From assembly GCA_026004975.1 (NCBI GenBank), contig BPKE01000001.1:186001-250000 (forward strand): a stretch of 64,000 nt of DNA. Reading direction: 5' to 3'. A program made the translations under genes and the position numbers. Under the pieces are notes generated by a model, which was given only the letters and a program-made list of their open reading frames with translations, made no database searches and was not told the origin of the DNA. The stretch is from Gammaproteobacteria bacterium. Lineage in GTDB: Bacteria; Pseudomonadota; Gammaproteobacteria; HTCC5015. Within the stretch, counting starts at the first letter, position 1, and each line of letters opens with the position of its first letter. This document shows positions 33,662 through 46,603 of this stretch, in pieces.

Positions 33662-36215
33662 ATGAGCGGACAAGAATTCTCCATCGAGGTGCAACCGCGC
33701 ATCCCCGAACCCCTGCAGGGACTGGTGGTGCTCGCGGACGACCTGGCCTACAGCTTCAACCGCAAGATCCGGTCGCTGTTCTATCGCCTCGACCCGCAAC
33801 TCTGGGAACGCTGCAACCACAACCCGAAAGTGTTCCTGCGCCGCGTCGCCCAGCAGCGCCTCGAAGAGGCCGTGGACGACGCCTACTTCATGGAAGACTA
33901 CAAGCAGGCGCTGAGCTGGTACGAAGACTACCGGGCCGGCCGCATCGACTACGGCGTCGACGCGCCGCTGGCCGAAAACGAGCTGGTGGCCTATTTTTCC
34001 GCCGAGTTCGGTTTCCATGAAAGCCTGCCGATCTACTCGGGCGGCCTGGGGATCCTGGCCGGCGACCACTGCAAGGCGGCCAGCGACCTCAAGCTGCCGT
34101 TCGTCGGCGTCGGCCTGCTCTACCACCAGGGCTATTTCACGCAGACGATCGACGGCGAAGGCCGGCAGATCGCCGAGTACCGCTCCCACGACTTCAAGGA
34201 TCTGCCGATCGCACCGGCCTGCGACGCCGACGGCCGCGAGATCCGCATCCAGATGCCGCTGGCCGACCGCACCATCACGCTGCGGGTCTGGACGGTGACG
34301 GTCGGGAACATCGCCGTGTACCTGCTGGACTCGGACGTGCCCGAAAACAGCGAGAACGACCGTTCCATCACCTACCGCTTGTACGGCGGCGACCGAGAAA
34401 CCCGCATCCAGCAGGAGATGGTCCTGGGCATCGGCGGCGTCCGCGCCCTGCGGGCGCTGGGGCTGGCGCCGGCGGTGTGGCACATCAACGAAGGACACTC
34501 GGCCTTCCAGACACTGGCCCGGCTGATCGAGTTCATCGAGCAGGGCCTCGACTTCGACGCCGCGGTCGAAGCGGTCGCGTCCTCGACCGTGTTCACCACC
34601 CACACCCCGGTGCCCGCCGGGCACGACCTGTTCGACCACGCCCTGGTGTTGCGTTACCTGGACGCCTACCTCGCCAAGCTCGGTGTCGACAAGGACACCT
34701 TCCTGGCGCTGGGGGACTCCCCCGGCAACCCCGGGCGCTTCAACATGACGGCGCTGGCGATGCGCCTCTCGCGCCACCAGAACGGTGTCAGCCGCATCCA
34801 CGGGCGGGTGGCCTCGGAGATGGAACGCTACGTCTGGCCGCAGATCCCGCCCGAGGACAACCCCATCACCTACATCACCAACGGGGTGCACGTGGACACG
34901 CTTCCTGGCGCGCGAATGGGCCGGGCTGTTCGACTCGCGGCTGCGCAACTGGCGCGCCCGCCTGTGCGACGCCGAGTTCTGGAAAACCCTGGCGAACATC
35001 GAGGATTACCGTTTCTGGGGCATCCGGCAGGCGTTGCGCGCGGAAATGCTGCGCGACGTCCACCAGCGCGTGGTCGCGCGGATGCGCCGAAACGGCTGCA
35101 GCGAGAGCCTGATCCGCAAGGCGACGCGCTACATCGACGAACCGGACCGCGACGTGCTGGTGCTGGGCTTCGCGCGGCGCTTCGCCACCTACAAGCGCGC
35201 CACGCTGATGTTCGCCGACCCCGACCGCCTCAAGCGGCTGCTCACCGATCCCAAGCGGCCGGTGGTGGTCATCTTCGCCGGCAAGGCGCACCCGCAGGAC
35301 GAACCCGGCCAGCAGCTGATCAAGACGATCCACGATTTCAGTCAGCACCCGGACTTCATCGGCCACATCATCCTGCTCGAAAACTACGACATGGCGCTGG
35401 CGCGCAAGCTGGTCAGCGGCGTGGACGTGTGGATCAACAACCCCGAGTATCCGCTCGAGGCCTGCGGCACTTCCGGTCAGAAGGCGGCGATCAACGGCGT
35501 GCTGAACCTGAGCGTGCTCGACGGCTGGTGGGACGAGGGCTACAACGGCGCCAACGGCTGGGCCGTGGTGCCGCACGAACCCCATTACGACCCCGGCTAC
35601 CGCTACCGCGAAGAGGCGGCGGACCTGATCAACATTCTCGAGAGCGAAGTCGTACCCGCGTTCTACGAGCGCGGCACGCTCGGGTACTCGGAACGCTGGA
35701 TCCGCATGTGCCGCGAGTCGATGTGGTCCATCCTGCCACAGTTCAACGCCCAGCGGATGGTGCTCGACTACATCACCAAGATGTACCGCCCGGCGATCCG
35801 CGGCCACGAGGTGCTGATGCGCGAGAACGCGCGGGGCGCACGCGAGCTCGCCGCCTGGAAGCGCGTCGTGCGCGACGCCTGGCCGAACGTCTCCCTGCGC
35901 CTGATCGGCGAAGTGCCGGCCGCGGTGTCCTGCGATGCGCCGCTGTCGCTGGAAGTGGAAGCGGCGCTCGGCGGGCTGGGCGCCGACGACGTGCGCGTCG
36001 AGCTGGTGCTCGGCGAACGCGACGAGGCGGGCGCGTTTCGCGTCGTGTCCCGCCATCCGTTCAGCCCCGCGGGCGAAGCGGCCGGCGGGCGCTGCCGTTT
36101 CGGCTTGAGCCTGCCGATGCTCAACTGCGGGTTGATGCACTTCAAGGTGTGCATCTACCCCTACCACCCCCTGCTCGCCCATCCCTACGAGATGGGCTGC
36201 ATGAAGTGGCTGTGA
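33662..36215 (+). pseudogene. glgP: glgP, alpha-glucan (glycogen) phosphorylase, one-base frame break
   Basis: About 850 residues when the break is repaired, the length of the DUF3417-type phosphorylases. It opens with a DUF3417 domain (VLADDLAYSFNRKIRSLFYR). Conserved pieces are EFGFHESLPIYSGGLGILAG, GFARRFATYKRATLMFADP and PLEACGTSGQKAAINGVLN, whose Lys should hold pyridoxal phosphate. It releases glucose 1-phosphate from glycogen. At 34901 an extra C turns VDTFLAREW into VDTLPGAR. The reading frame before and after is fully conserved, so a sequencing error is likely. GGAGG precedes the ATG. glgC and glgA follow, so synthesis and breakdown genes are clustered. Confidence 0.88.
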
Positions 36216-36225
36216 GGGAACGGGC

Positions 36226-37485
36226 TCAGCGCACCTGGTGGCGCTTGATGCCGAGCATTTCCGGGACCACCAGCACCACCCCGCCGGGGGTGACGTAGAA
36301 GCGCCGGGCGTCGGCCTCGAGGTCGACGCCCACCTGGCTGCCGTCGGGAATGACGCAGCCCTTGTCGATGATGCAGTTGCGCAGGGTGCAATTGCGTCCC
36401 ACGCGCACCTCCGGCAGGATCACCGAGTTCTCGACCAGGCTCTGCTGCTCGACACGCACGTTGGTGAACAGCAGCGATCGGCGGATCACGGCGCCGGAGA
36501 TGATGCAGCCGCCGGAGACCATCGAGTTCACGGCCATGCCGCGGCGCGCGTCCTCGTCGAAGACGAATTTGGCCGGCGGAACCTGTTCCTGGTACGTCCA
36601 GATCGGCCACTCCTCGTCGTAGAGGTTGAGCTCCGGATCCACGTCCACCAGCTCCAGGTTGGCGCGCCAGTAGTTGTCGACCGTGCCGACGTCGCGCCAG
36701 TAGTTTCCGCGCCGCCCGCCGAAGGGATAGGCGAACACCCTCTTGTCACGGATCATCCGCGGGATCACGTTTTTTCCGAAATCGTGATCGGAGGTCTTGT
36801 CGTCGGCGTCCGCCAGCAAGGCGTCGATCAACACCTCGGTGTTGAACGCATAGATGCCCATCGACGCGAGCGCCTTGTCCGGCTTGCCGGGAATGGGCGT
36901 CGGCTGCGCCGGTTTTTCCTCGAAGCCGACGATGCGGCGGTCGTTTTCGATGCTCATGACACCGAAGGCGCCGGCCGCCTCGCGCACCGGCACTTCGACG
37001 CAGCCGACCGTCAGATCGGCTTCGTTCTCGACGTGGTGGGCGAGCATCTCGCCGTAGTCCATCTTGTAGACGTGGTCACCGGCGAGGATCAGCACGTACT
37101 CGGGGTCGTGGCTGCGGATGATGTCGAGGTTCTGGTAGACCGCGTCGGCGGTGCCCAGGTACCAGGAACTCTCGATGCGTTGCTGGGCGGGCAACAATTC
37201 GATGAATTCCCCGAACTGGCCGCGCAAGAAACCCCAACCGTTCTGGATGTGCCGCAACAGCGAGTGCGCCTTGTACTGGGTGAGCACGGCGATCTGGCGG
37301 ACACCGGAATTGATGCAGTTGGAGAGCGTGAAATCGATGATGCGGAACTTGCCGCCGAAGGGCACCGCCGGCTTGGCCCGCCAGTTGGTCAGATGCATCA
37401 GCCGCGAGCCGCGGCCGCCGGCCAACACCAGGGCCAGGGTCCGCCGGGTGATGCGGCTTACGAAGCGCACGTCGCTGTCGATCAC
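36226..37485 (-). CDS. glgC: Glucose-1-phosphate adenylyltransferase
   Basis: 419 residues from a GTG at 37485 with AAGGAAGGA upstream; the in-frame extension to 37566 lacks family similarity. The nucleotidyltransferase domain begins with [19 protein letters not shown], followed by [35 protein letters not shown] and [10 protein letters not shown] left-handed beta-helix C-terminus ([20 protein letters not shown]) is present. It makes ADP-glucose for GlgA and is normally under allosteric control. It is convergent with glgP (10-base gap) and divergent from glgA (98-base gap). Confidence 0.96.
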   Translation of the reverse strand: MIDSDVRFVSRITRRTLALVLAGGRGSRLMHLTNWRAKPAVPFGGKFRIIDFTLSNCINSGVRQIAVLTQYKAHSLLRHIQNGWGFLRGQFGEFIELLPAQQRIESSWYLGTADAVYQNLDIIRSHDPEYVLILAGDHVYKMDYGEMLAHHVENEADLTVGCVEVPVREAAGAFGVMSIENDRRIVGFEEKPAQPTPIPGKPDKALASMGIYAFNTEVLIDALLADADDKTSDHDFGKNVIPRMIRDKRVFAYPFGGRRGNYWRDVGTVDNYWRANLELVDVDPELNLYDEEWPIWTYQEQVPPAKFVFDEDARRGMAVNSMVSGGCIISGAVIRRSLLFTNVRVEQQSLVENSVILPEVRVGRNCTLRNCIIDKGCVIPDGSQVGVDLEADARRFYVTPGGVVLVVPEMLGIKRHQVR

Positions 37486-37583
37486 CGTGATCCTTCCTTT
37501 TCGTTGAACCCACTTCCGCTGTGCCCACCGGGCACGTCCGGGAATGATGGTACCATAGCGCCGCAACGAGCGAAGGGGACGAC

Positions 37584-39005
37584 ATGAACGTGCTGTTCGT
37601 CGCCAGCGAGGTGTTCCCGCTGGTCAAGACCGGCGGCCTGGCGGACGTCGCCGCCCAGTTGCCGCGCGCGCTCGCCGCCCTGGGCGTGGACGTGAAGGTG
37701 CTGCTGCCGGCCTACCGCGGCGTGCTCGAGCGCTGCCCGGACGCGCGCCGGCTCGGCGCCCTGACCGCCCTGGATTACGAGGCGGTGCTTTGGGGCTGGC
37801 GGGCGACGGACGGCGTCGAGCATCTGCTGCTGGACTGCCCGCCCCTTTACGACCGCCCCGGCGGGCCGTATCAGAACGAGGCGGGCGAGGACTGGCCGGA
37901 CAACGCCCTGCGCTTCGGCCTGTTGTGCGCCGCGGCGGCGCGGCTGTGCGGCCCGGAAAGCCCCCTCGCCTGGCGCCCGCGGCTGCTCCATGCCCACGAC
38001 TGGCAGGCCGGCCTGGCGCCGCTGTGGGCCAAGGCGGCCGGAGGCGTGCCCTCTGTGTTCACGGTGCACAATCTCGCCTACCAGGGGGTGTTCGACCGGT
38101 CCGATTTCGACCGCCTGGGGCTCCCGGATCCGCTGTGGCGCCCCGAGGGGCTGGAGTTCTACGGGCGCTGGTCGTTTATGAAGGCCGCCCTGGTCTACGC
38201 GGACCGGCTGACCACCGTCAGCCCGCGCTACGCCGAGGAGATCCAGACCCCGGAGTTCGGCTGCGGCCTGGACGGCGTGTTGCGCGCGCGACGGGACGTG
38301 TTGCGCGGCATCCTCAACGGCATCGACACCACGCTGTGGGACCCGGCCCGTGACCCCTACCTCACCGCCCATTACGACCGCGAGGACTTGTCGGGCAAGC
38401 GCGCGGCCAAAGCCGAGTTGCAGCATGCGTTGGGACTGCCGAAGGCGCCGGAGGCGTTCCTGCTCGGCATGGTCAGCCGGCTGACCACCCAAAAAGGGGT
38501 GGACGTGCTGCTCGACGCCAGCGGGGCGCTGGGCGACCGCCCGCTGCAACTGGCGGTACTCGGCAGCGGCGAGCGCCGCCTCGAAACGGCCCTGCGCGAC
38601 GCCGCGGCGACGCGGCCGCACCGTTTCGCGGTGCGCATCGGCTATGACGAGGCGCTGGCCCACCGCCTCATCGCCGGCGCCGACGGCTTCCTCATGCCGT
38701 CCCGCTTCGAGCCTTGCGGGCTCACCCAGTTGTACAGCCTGCGTTACGGCACGATCCCGCTGGTCCACCCGGTCGGCGGACTGGCCGACACGGTGTTCGA
38801 CGCCGACCGGCACCCGGAGGGCAACGGCTTCCACATCCAACCCCTGAACGCCGCGGCGCTGGTCGAGACGGTGGACCGGGCGATGGCCCATTACGGCGAC
38901 GGCGCCGCGTGGCGGCGCCTGCAGCGGCACGCGATGGCGGCCGACCACAGCTGGGACCGCTCGGCCCGCGCCTACCTCGCGCTTTACGAAGAACTGGCGG
39001 CGTGA
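37584..39005 (+). CDS. glgA: Glycogen synthase (ADP-glucose)
   Basis: 473 residues. The family start [20 protein letters not shown] contains the KTGGL ADP-glucose loop. Other motifs are [51 protein letters not shown] and [21 protein letters not shown] (GT5 C-terminal catalytic motif). It elongates alpha-1,4-glucan with ADP-glucose from GlgC. A 10-base-pair hairpin follows the stop. Confidence 0.97.
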   Translation: MNVLFVASEVFPLVKTGGLADVAAQLPRALAALGVDVKVLLPAYRGVLERCPDARRLGALTALDYEAVLWGWRATDGVEHLLLDCPPLYDRPGGPYQNEAGEDWPDNALRFGLLCAAAARLCGPESPLAWRPRLLHAHDWQAGLAPLWAKAAGGVPSVFTVHNLAYQGVFDRSDFDRLGLPDPLWRPEGLEFYGRWSFMKAALVYADRLTTVSPRYAEEIQTPEFGCGLDGVLRARRDVLRGILNGIDTTLWDPARDPYLTAHYDREDLSGKRAAKAELQHALGLPKAPEAFLLGMVSRLTTQKGVDVLLDASGALGDRPLQLAVLGSGERRLETALRDAAATRPHRFAVRIGYDEALAHRLIAGADGFLMPSRFEPCGLTQLYSLRYGTIPLVHPVGGLADTVFDADRHPEGNGFHIQPLNAAALVETVDRAMAHYGDGAAWRRLQRHAMAADHSWDRSARAYLALYEELAA

Positions 39006-39020
39006 AGCCGGCGCAACGAA

Positions 39021-39046
39021 ACGGGCCGCCCCGGCGGGCGGCCCGT
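39021..39046. terminator. Hairpin between glgA and the convergent aldolase gene
   Basis: ACGGGCCGCC, loop CCGGCG, then GGCGGCCCGT: a perfect 10-base-pair stem 16 bases after the glgA stop. GTTC follows, so the T-tract is weak. It may serve both convergent genes. Confidence 0.65.
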
Positions 39047-39072
39047 GTTCGTGCGGACGGCGCGCCGCCCGC

Positions 39073-40125
<1,053 letters not shown>

Positions 40126-40222
40126 ACCTTCACTCGCTGGTTGGACGTTGTCACCAACCGGCCCCCCGGGGGTCGGGTACCGGGCTGTTGCGCGCCGCCC
40201 GCGGCCGGTCTCCTCGGCGCGC

Positions 40223-40251
40223 ATTATACCCGCGCGCCCGACGGACCGAAA
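40223..40251 (-). promoter_or_regulatory. Putative aldolase gene promoter
   Basis: On the minus strand TTTCGG (40246-40251), a 17-base spacer and TATAAT (40223-40228), about 98 bases before the start codon. Confidence 0.5.
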
Positions 40252-40282
40252 CGCCGGGCGCGGCGAGGGGGATGCGGGGAGC

Positions 40283-40903
40283 TCAGAACGGCTGCAGGAC
40301 CGAGGTCATCTTCACCAGCTCGACCAGGGACTGGGCCTTCATCTTGGCCATCACCCGGGCGCGGTGCAGCTCGACGGTCCGATGCGACAGGCCGAGCCGG
40401 CCGGCGATCTCCTTGTTGGTCATGCCCTCCAGCACCAGCTCGAGCACTTCGCGCTCGCGCGGCGTGAGCCGGCCCAGGCGGTCGCTGAGATGGTTGACGT
40501 AGTCGCGGCGCCGCCGCTGGTGGCGCTCGCGGTCGACCGCCTCCTGGACCCGGGCGAGCAGCTCGACGTCCTTGAACGGCTTGACCAGGAAATCGACCGC
40601 GCCGTTGCGCATCGCCTGCACCGACTGGCCGACGTCGCCGGCGCTGCTGAGCATGACGATCTGCGGGGGGTGCACCCCCTGGTTGAGCCGCGCCTGCAGC
40701 GCCAGGCCGCTCATGCCCGGGAGCTCGAGATCCAGGACCAGGCAGCCGCCGCTGTCCTGCGGATAGCGGCTCAGGAAGGATTCGGCGCTGGGGAAGACCT
40801 CGACCGGGAAACCGGCCAGTTGCAGGGTGGCGCGGATGTTGTTGCGCCAGGTCGCGTCGTCATCGACGACATAGACCGGAATGATGGTGTCCCTTTCGTC
40901 CAT
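40283..40903 (-). CDS. FixJ/NarL-like two-component response regulator
   Basis: 206 residues from the ATG at 40903, nine bases after GAGG. The receiver domain has the acidic pair in [10 protein letters not shown], the phospho-acceptor Asp in [13 protein letters not shown], and the Lys in [10 protein letters not shown]. The output is a LuxR-type helix-turn-helix near residues 145-200 ([20 protein letters not shown], then [17 protein letters not shown]). It is an orphan in this window; no histidine kinase gene is adjacent, so the signal is unknown. It ends 158 bases before the aldolase gene start on the same strand. Confidence 0.9.
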   Translation of the reverse strand: MDERDTIIPVYVVDDDATWRNNIRATLQLAGFPVEVFPSAESFLSRYPQDSGGCLVLDLELPGMSGLALQARLNQGVHPPQIVMLSSAGDVGQSVQAMRNGAVDFLVKPFKDVELLARVQEAVDRERHQRRRRDYVNHLSDRLGRLTPREREVLELVLEGMTNKEIAGRLGLSHRTVELHRARVMAKMKAQSLVELVKMTSVLQPF

Positions 40904-41050
40904 AAACGGCACCCTCGGTGGTCGTACTGAGGCGGATCCGGGTTATCCCCGTCCTGGTGGACCCGATCTAACCACAAAACGCCGCCCCGAGGCCAGCATT
41001 TTCGCAAAATTGTGTGACGGATTCGGCGCCGCGGCCGATCCCTGCCCAAG

Positions 41051-41076
41051 AAAAAGGCCGCGGCGGTGCCGCGGCC
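41051..41076 (-). terminator. Rho-independent terminator of tRNA-Pro
   Basis: On the minus strand GGCCGCGGC, loop ACC and GCCGCGGCC are followed by TTTTTCTT. It lies 13 bases past the 3' end of tRNA-Pro. Confidence 0.9.
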
Positions 41077-41088
41077 CTCTTCCCCGTT

Positions 41089-41165
41089 TGGTCGGGACGG
41101 CAGGATTTGAACCTGCGACCCCCACAACCCCATTGTGGTGCGCTACCAGACTGCGCTACGCCCCG
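41089..41165 (-). tRNA. tRNA-Pro (anticodon GGG)
   Basis: A 77-base cloverleaf with acceptor CGGGGCG/CGTCCCG, anticodon stem CCACA/TGTGG around ATGGGGT (anticodon GGG), T-arm with GGTTCAAATCC, discriminator A and encoded CCA. It follows merR of the pheT-ihfA operon, as in many gammaproteobacteria. Confidence 0.96.
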
Positions 41166-41175
41166 AAGGCGGTGA

Positions 41176-41204
41176 ACTCTACTGGATGCCGACGGCGCTG
41201 GCAA
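41176..41204 (-). promoter_or_regulatory. Putative tRNA-Pro promoter
   Basis: On the minus strand TTGCCA (41199-41204), a 17-base spacer and TAGAGT (41176-41181), ending 10 bases before the tRNA. Independent transcription from the upstream operon is therefore possible. Confidence 0.55.
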
Positions 41205-41220
41205 GGCCCACCGGCGACCG

Positions 41221-41577
41221 TCACGGTGCCAGAATTTTGAGGACTTCCTCGAGCTCGCGGCGCAATTCGCGCAGCAGCGGCTGTTGGACGGCCGCCGCCT
41301 GGCGGGCCCCCTCCCCCGACAACTGCTGGCGCGCGCCGCCGATGGTGTAACCCTGGTCGTAGAGCAGGCTGCGGATCTGGCGGATCAGCAACACGTCGTG
41401 CCGCTGGTAGTAACGCCGGTTGCCGCGGCGCTTGACCGGCCGCAGTTGCGGAAATTCCTGTTCCCAGTAACGCAGCACGTGCGGCTTGACCTGGCACAAC
41501 TCGCTGACTTCACCGATGGTGAAGTAGCGCTTGTTCGGAATGGCGCCGAGTTCGTTATTGTTCCCGGCTTCCAGCAT
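41221..41577 (-). CDS. MerR-family regulator downstream of ihfA
   Basis: 118 residues. The DNA-binding start is typical: [40 protein letters not shown], with a second helix-turn-helix wing and the dimer helix at the C-terminus. There are no metal-binding cysteines, so it is not a metal sensor. This short MerR protein after ihfA is a conserved gammaproteobacterial arrangement. It overlaps ihfA by 23 bases, so translation is probably coupled. Target genes are unknown. Confidence 0.9.
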   Translation of the reverse strand: MLEAGNNNELGAIPNKRYFTIGEVSELCQVKPHVLRYWEQEFPQLRPVKRRGNRRYYQRHDVLLIRQIRSLLYDQGYTIGGARQQLSGEGARQAAAVQQPLLRELRRELEEVLKILAP

Positions 41578-41857
41578 AGGCCTCGACCTTGGCTTTCAGC
41601 TTTTGTCCGGGACGGAAGGTGACCACGCGCCGGGCGGAGATGGGGATTTCCTCGCCGGTTTTCGGGTTGCGCCCGGGGCGCTCGTTCTTGACGCGCAGCG
41701 CGAAATTGCCGAAGCCGGACAACTTGACTTCCTCGCCCGCGGCCAGGGCATCGCGCAGCACGTCGAAAAACTGCTCGACCAGCTCCTTGGCCTCGCGTTT
41801 GTTCAAGCCCAGTTCTTCGTAGAGCATTTCGGCCATCGCGGCCTTGGTCAGTGCCAT
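41555..41857 (-). CDS. ihfA: Integration host factor subunit alpha
   Basis: 100 residues, a DNA-bending HU/IHF fold. It starts [20 protein letters not shown] and contains the arm region [20 protein letters not shown] with the Pro that intercalates into DNA. The heterodimer partner IhfB is not in this window. The gene follows pheT by 4 bases, its standard place, and overlaps the MerR gene. Confidence 0.97.
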   Translation of the reverse strand: MALTKAAMAEMLYEELGLNKREAKELVEQFFDVLRDALAAGEEVKLSGFGNFALRVKNERPGRNPKTGEEIPISARRVVTFRPGQKLKAKVEAYAGSREQ

Positions 41858-41861
41858 GGCG

Positions 41862-44243
41862 TCACTCCCGCAGGGTCGCGCCGAGTTCCTCGGCCAGGGC
41901 GGCGAGGACCGCGGCGCCGGCGGACTCCACGTCCCGATCGGTTAGCGTGCGCGAAATGTCTTGTAAAATCAAGCCTATTGCGAAACTTTTCCGCTCCGGG
42001 CCGACCCCCGGACCGGTATAAACGTCGAACAGGCGCCAGCTTTGCACGATCGGCGGCGCGGCGCGGCGCAACACCGCCTCCACCTGCGCCCAGCTGCAGT
42101 CCCGCGGCACCAGCACGGCCAAATCGCGCCGCACGGCGGGGAAACGCGAGGGGGCCGCCGCCTGCGGCACGGCCGCGGCGCACAGCGGCTCGAGGTCGAG
42201 CTCGAAAACGAACACCGGCCCGTCCAGGTCCAGCGCGGCGAGCAACGCCGGGTGCAGGGCCCCCAGCCAGCCCAGCACCCGGCCGGCGCGGACCACCCGC
42301 GCACTCTGCCCCGGATGCAGGACGGGATGGACGGCGGCCTCGAAGACCGCCTCCTCGCCGCCCAAGACGAGCAGGCGTTCGACGTCACCCTTGATGTCGA
42401 AGAAGTCGACCGCCTCGCGCGGCCGGTTCCAGCCCTCGCCCAGGCGCCGCCCGCAGCGCAGGCCGCCGATGCGGCCGATCTCCTCGGCCGGGCGCCCTTC
42501 CCGGGCGGCAGGCAGGAAACAGGTGCCGATCTCGAACAAGGCGAGGTCGGCCTGCTGGCGGTGGCGGTTGTGGCGCAGGGCGCCGAGCAGGCCGGGCCAC
42601 AGGCTCGGCCGCATGACCGACAGCTCCCGCGACAGGGGGTTGCGCAGGGCGACGGGTTCGACGCCGGGGGCCAGCCTGGCCGCCAGCTCGGGTTCGATGA
42701 AGCTGTAGCTGATGATCTCGCGGTAACCGCGCTCGACCAGCGCAAGGGCGAGCCGTGCCGCGTCCAGGCGCCCTTCGGGTGCACTGGGCGGCGCCGGTGC
42801 GAAGGCCGGCAGGCGGCGCGGCAGCCGCGCATAGCCGTGCAGCCGGGCGATTTCCTCGATGAGGTCGGCCTCGATGCGCAAATCGAAACGGTGGCTGGGC
42901 ACGACCACCCGCCAGCCGTCGTCCCGCGCTTCGAGGCCGCAGCCCAGGGCGGCGAGGCGGCCGCTGATGTCCGCATCCGCCAGGCGGCAACCGAGCAAGG
43001 CCTCGACGCGGGCGCGCCGCAAGTGGATGGCGATGTCGTCGCCGCGCGGGCTCGCGGGGTGGCGGCGCTCGATCGGCGGGCCGGCGCGACCGCCGCAGAT
43101 CTCCAGGATCAGGGCGGTGGCGCGCTCCAGCGCCCGCCGTTGCAAGCCGGGATCGACGCCGCGTTCGAAGCGATAGGCCGATTCGCTGGCCAGGCCGAAC
43201 CGCCGGGCGCGGCCGGCGACGGCCTCGGGTTCGAAAAAGGCGCTTTCCAGGAAAAGGTCGCGGCTGCCGGCCGTCACCGCCGAGTCCAGCCCGCCCATGA
43301 CGCCCGCCAACGCCACCGGCCCGCGGCCGTCGGCGATCACCAGGCAGTCGGGGTCCAGTTCCACGGTCTGTTCATTGAGCAGGCGCAGGGTCTCACCGGC
43401 CCGGGCCCAGCGCACGGTGATGTTCCGGGACAACCGCTGCAGATCGAAGGCGTGCATCGGCTGGCCGAGCTCGAGCATCACGTAATTGGTGACGTCGACG
43501 ACCGGATGGATGCTGCGCAACCCGGCGCGGCGCAGTTTCTCGGCCATCCACAAGGGGGTGCGGGCCCGCGGATCCACCCCCCGGATCACGCGACCACAGT
43601 AGCGGCCGCAGGCGGGGTCGGCCAGGTCCACGTCGAGCGGCGTCTCGTCCAGGCTCACCGCCACCGGCGCCGTCTCCGGCGCCCGCAGCGCCAGCCCCAG
43701 GGCCGCCGCCAGCTCCCGGGCCAGGCCGGCGATGCTCAGGCAATCGCCGCGGTTCGGCGTGACGGCGATGTCCAACAGGCGGTCGTCCAGGTCCAGGTAT
43801 TCACGCAGGTCGACGCCCGGCGGCGCATCGGCCGGCAACACCATCAGGCCGTCGGCGCGCTCGGCCAGACCGAGCTCGGCGGCCGAACACAGCATCCCGC
43901 GGGATTCGACCCCGCGCAGCCGCGCCTTGCGAATGCGCAGGCCGCCCGGCAATTCGGCACCCTCCCGGGCGAAGGGCACCTTGATGCCGGCGGCGACGTT
44001 GGGCGCGCCGCACACCACTTCCCACTCGTCCCGGCCGTCGCTCACCCGGCACACGCGCAACTTGTCGGCGTTCGGATGCGGGGCCACCGCCAGGACCTCG
44101 GCGACCACCACGCCGTGGAAGGGCGGCGCGGCGGGTTCCACGCCGTCCACTTCGAGACCGAGCTCGTCGAGGCGGGCGATCCATTCGGGACCGCCGACGA
44201 GCCCCGGCAACCATTCGCGCAACCACCGTTCGCTGACCCGCAT
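41862..44243 (-). CDS. pheT: Phenylalanyl-tRNA synthetase beta subunit
   Basis: 793 residues. It starts at [18 protein letters not shown]. It holds the tRNA-binding OB fold ([20 protein letters not shown]), the B3/B4 editing domain, the inactive catalytic-like module, and the FDX anticodon-binding domain at the end ([20 protein letters not shown]). With PheS it forms the alpha2beta2 enzyme that charges tRNA-Phe. It begins 10 bases after pheS. Confidence 0.97.
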   Translation of the reverse strand: MRVSERWLREWLPGLVGGPEWIARLDELGLEVDGVEPAAPPFHGVVVAEVLAVAPHPNADKLRVCRVSDGRDEWEVVCGAPNVAAGIKVPFAREGAELPGGLRIRKARLRGVESRGMLCSAAELGLAERADGLMVLPADAPPGVDLREYLDLDDRLLDIAVTPNRGDCLSIAGLARELAAALGLALRAPETAPVAVSLDETPLDVDLADPACGRYCGRVIRGVDPRARTPLWMAEKLRRAGLRSIHPVVDVTNYVMLELGQPMHAFDLQRLSRNITVRWARAGETLRLLNEQTVELDPDCLVIADGRGPVALAGVMGGLDSAVTAGSRDLFLESAFFEPEAVAGRARRFGLASESAYRFERGVDPGLQRRALERATALILEICGGRAGPPIERRHPASPRGDDIAIHLRRARVEALLGCRLADADISGRLAALGCGLEARDDGWRVVVPSHRFDLRIEADLIEEIARLHGYARLPRRLPAFAPAPPSAPEGRLDAARLALALVERGYREIISYSFIEPELAARLAPGVEPVALRNPLSRELSVMRPSLWPGLLGALRHNRHRQQADLALFEIGTCFLPAAREGRPAEEIGRIGGLRCGRRLGEGWNRPREAVDFFDIKGDVERLLVLGGEEAVFEAAVHPVLHPGQSARVVRAGRVLGWLGALHPALLAALDLDGPVFVFELDLEPLCAAAVPQAAAPSRFPAVRRDLAVLVPRDCSWAQVEAVLRRAAPPIVQSWRLFDVYTGPGVGPERKSFAIGLILQDISRTLTDRDVESAGAAVLAALAEELGATLRE

Positions 44244-44253
44244 CGGCCCGGCC

Positions 44254-45745
<1,492 letters not shown>

Positions 45746-45757
45746 GACCGGCTCCCC

Positions 45758-45958
45758 TTATTTGCTGTTCGGCAGCAGGCGACGCACGGCACGCACGTCA
45801 CACGCGGCCACCTCGGCCGGCCGGCGCAGCTGGCGCTTGCGCTTGGGGCTCTTCTTGGTGAGGATGTGACGCCGGTGCGACTGGTTGCGCTTGACCCGGC
45901 CCGAAGCGGTGATGCGGAAGCGCTTGGCCGCCCCGCGGTTGGTCTTGAGTTTGGGCAT
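45758..45958 (-). CDS. rpmI: 50S ribosomal protein L35
   Basis: 66 residues from the ATG at 45958: [20 protein letters not shown], then [20 protein letters not shown]. Highly basic, normal length. The upstream in-frame start at 45997 is not supported. It lies between infC (83-base gap) and rplT. Confidence 0.98.
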   Translation of the reverse strand: MPKLKTNRGAAKRFRITASGRVKRNQSHRRHILTKKSPKRKRQLRRPAEVAACDVRAVRRLLPNSK

Positions 45959-46041
45959 TTTTCGTCTCCTCGCGATGGATCGTGACGGAGCGGGCAATGC
46001 CCTGCCCGGTTCCGTCGGTCCGACATTGCACCGGAGCGCGC

Positions 46042-46587
46042 TCAGGCGTTCTCGGCGGCTTTCTTCACCCGGTCCTTGATCGGCGCCAGGACCATCACCA
46101 TCTGCCGCCCTTCCATCTGGGGTTGCTGCTCGACCACGGCGTATTCCGCCAGGTCGCGCTGCACCCGCTGGAGGAAGACCAGACCCAGTTCGCGGTGGGT
46201 GATTTCCCGCCCGCGAAAACGCATGGTGACCTTGGCCTTGTCGCCTTCCTGCAGGAACCGGATCAGGTTGCGCAGCTTGACCCGGTAGTCACCCTCGTCG
46301 GTGCCGGGCCGGAACTTGACTTCCTTGATCTGGACCTGTTTCTGCTTCTTGCGCGCCAGGCTGGCCTTCTTGCTCTGCTCGAACCGGTACTTGCCGTAAT
46401 CCATGATCCGGCAGACCGGCGGCTTGGCCGTGGGCACCAGCTCGACCAGGTCCAGTTCTTCCGCCTCGGCGCGGGCCAACGCGTCCTCCAGGGACACGAC
46501 GCCCACCTGGTTGCCGTCCTTGTCGATCAGCCGCACCTGCGGCACGCTGATCTGGCGGTTGATGCGGTGTTGCTTGAGCTCGGCGAT
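46042..46587 (-). CDS. infC: Translation initiation factor IF-3, probable ATC start
   Basis: About 181 residues. The two IF-3 domains are clear: [35 protein letters not shown], then [20 protein letters not shown] and [12 protein letters not shown]. No ATG or GTG is suitably placed. The strong GGGAGG of this gene lies nine bases before ATC at 46587 (next residues [10 protein letters not shown]); the TTG at 46596 directly abuts the GGAGG. IF-3 genes typically use a rare start (AUU in E. coli) so that IF-3 represses its own translation; ATC fits that scheme. thrS ends 16 bases upstream. Confidence 0.95.
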   Translation of the reverse strand: MAELKQHRINRQISVPQVRLIDKDGNQVGVVSLEDALARAEAEELDLVELVPTAKPPVCRIMDYGKYRFEQSKKASLARKKQKQVQIKEVKFRPGTDEGDYRVKLRNLIRFLQEGDKAKVTMRFRGREITHRELGLVFLQRVQRDLAEYAVVEQQPQMEGRQMVMVLAPIKDRVKKAAENA

Positions 46588-46603
46588 CTGTCGCAACCTC
46601 CCT

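Noticed and set aside
29026-34020. A 1664-residue plus-strand open frame
   Set aside because: It runs antisense to prfB, recJ, rpfE and the porin and ends in another frame of glgP. Long antisense frames are expected at this GC content and the translation is low-complexity Arg/Gln/Gly.
36238-37587. A 449-residue plus-strand frame opposite glgC
   Set aside because: It is antisense to a fully conserved glgC; composition is His/Val/Gly-rich shadow translation.
40126-40282. Small gene between the aldolase and the response regulator
   Set aside because: No start with a ribosome site and no conserved peptide; the stretch holds only the aldolase promoter.
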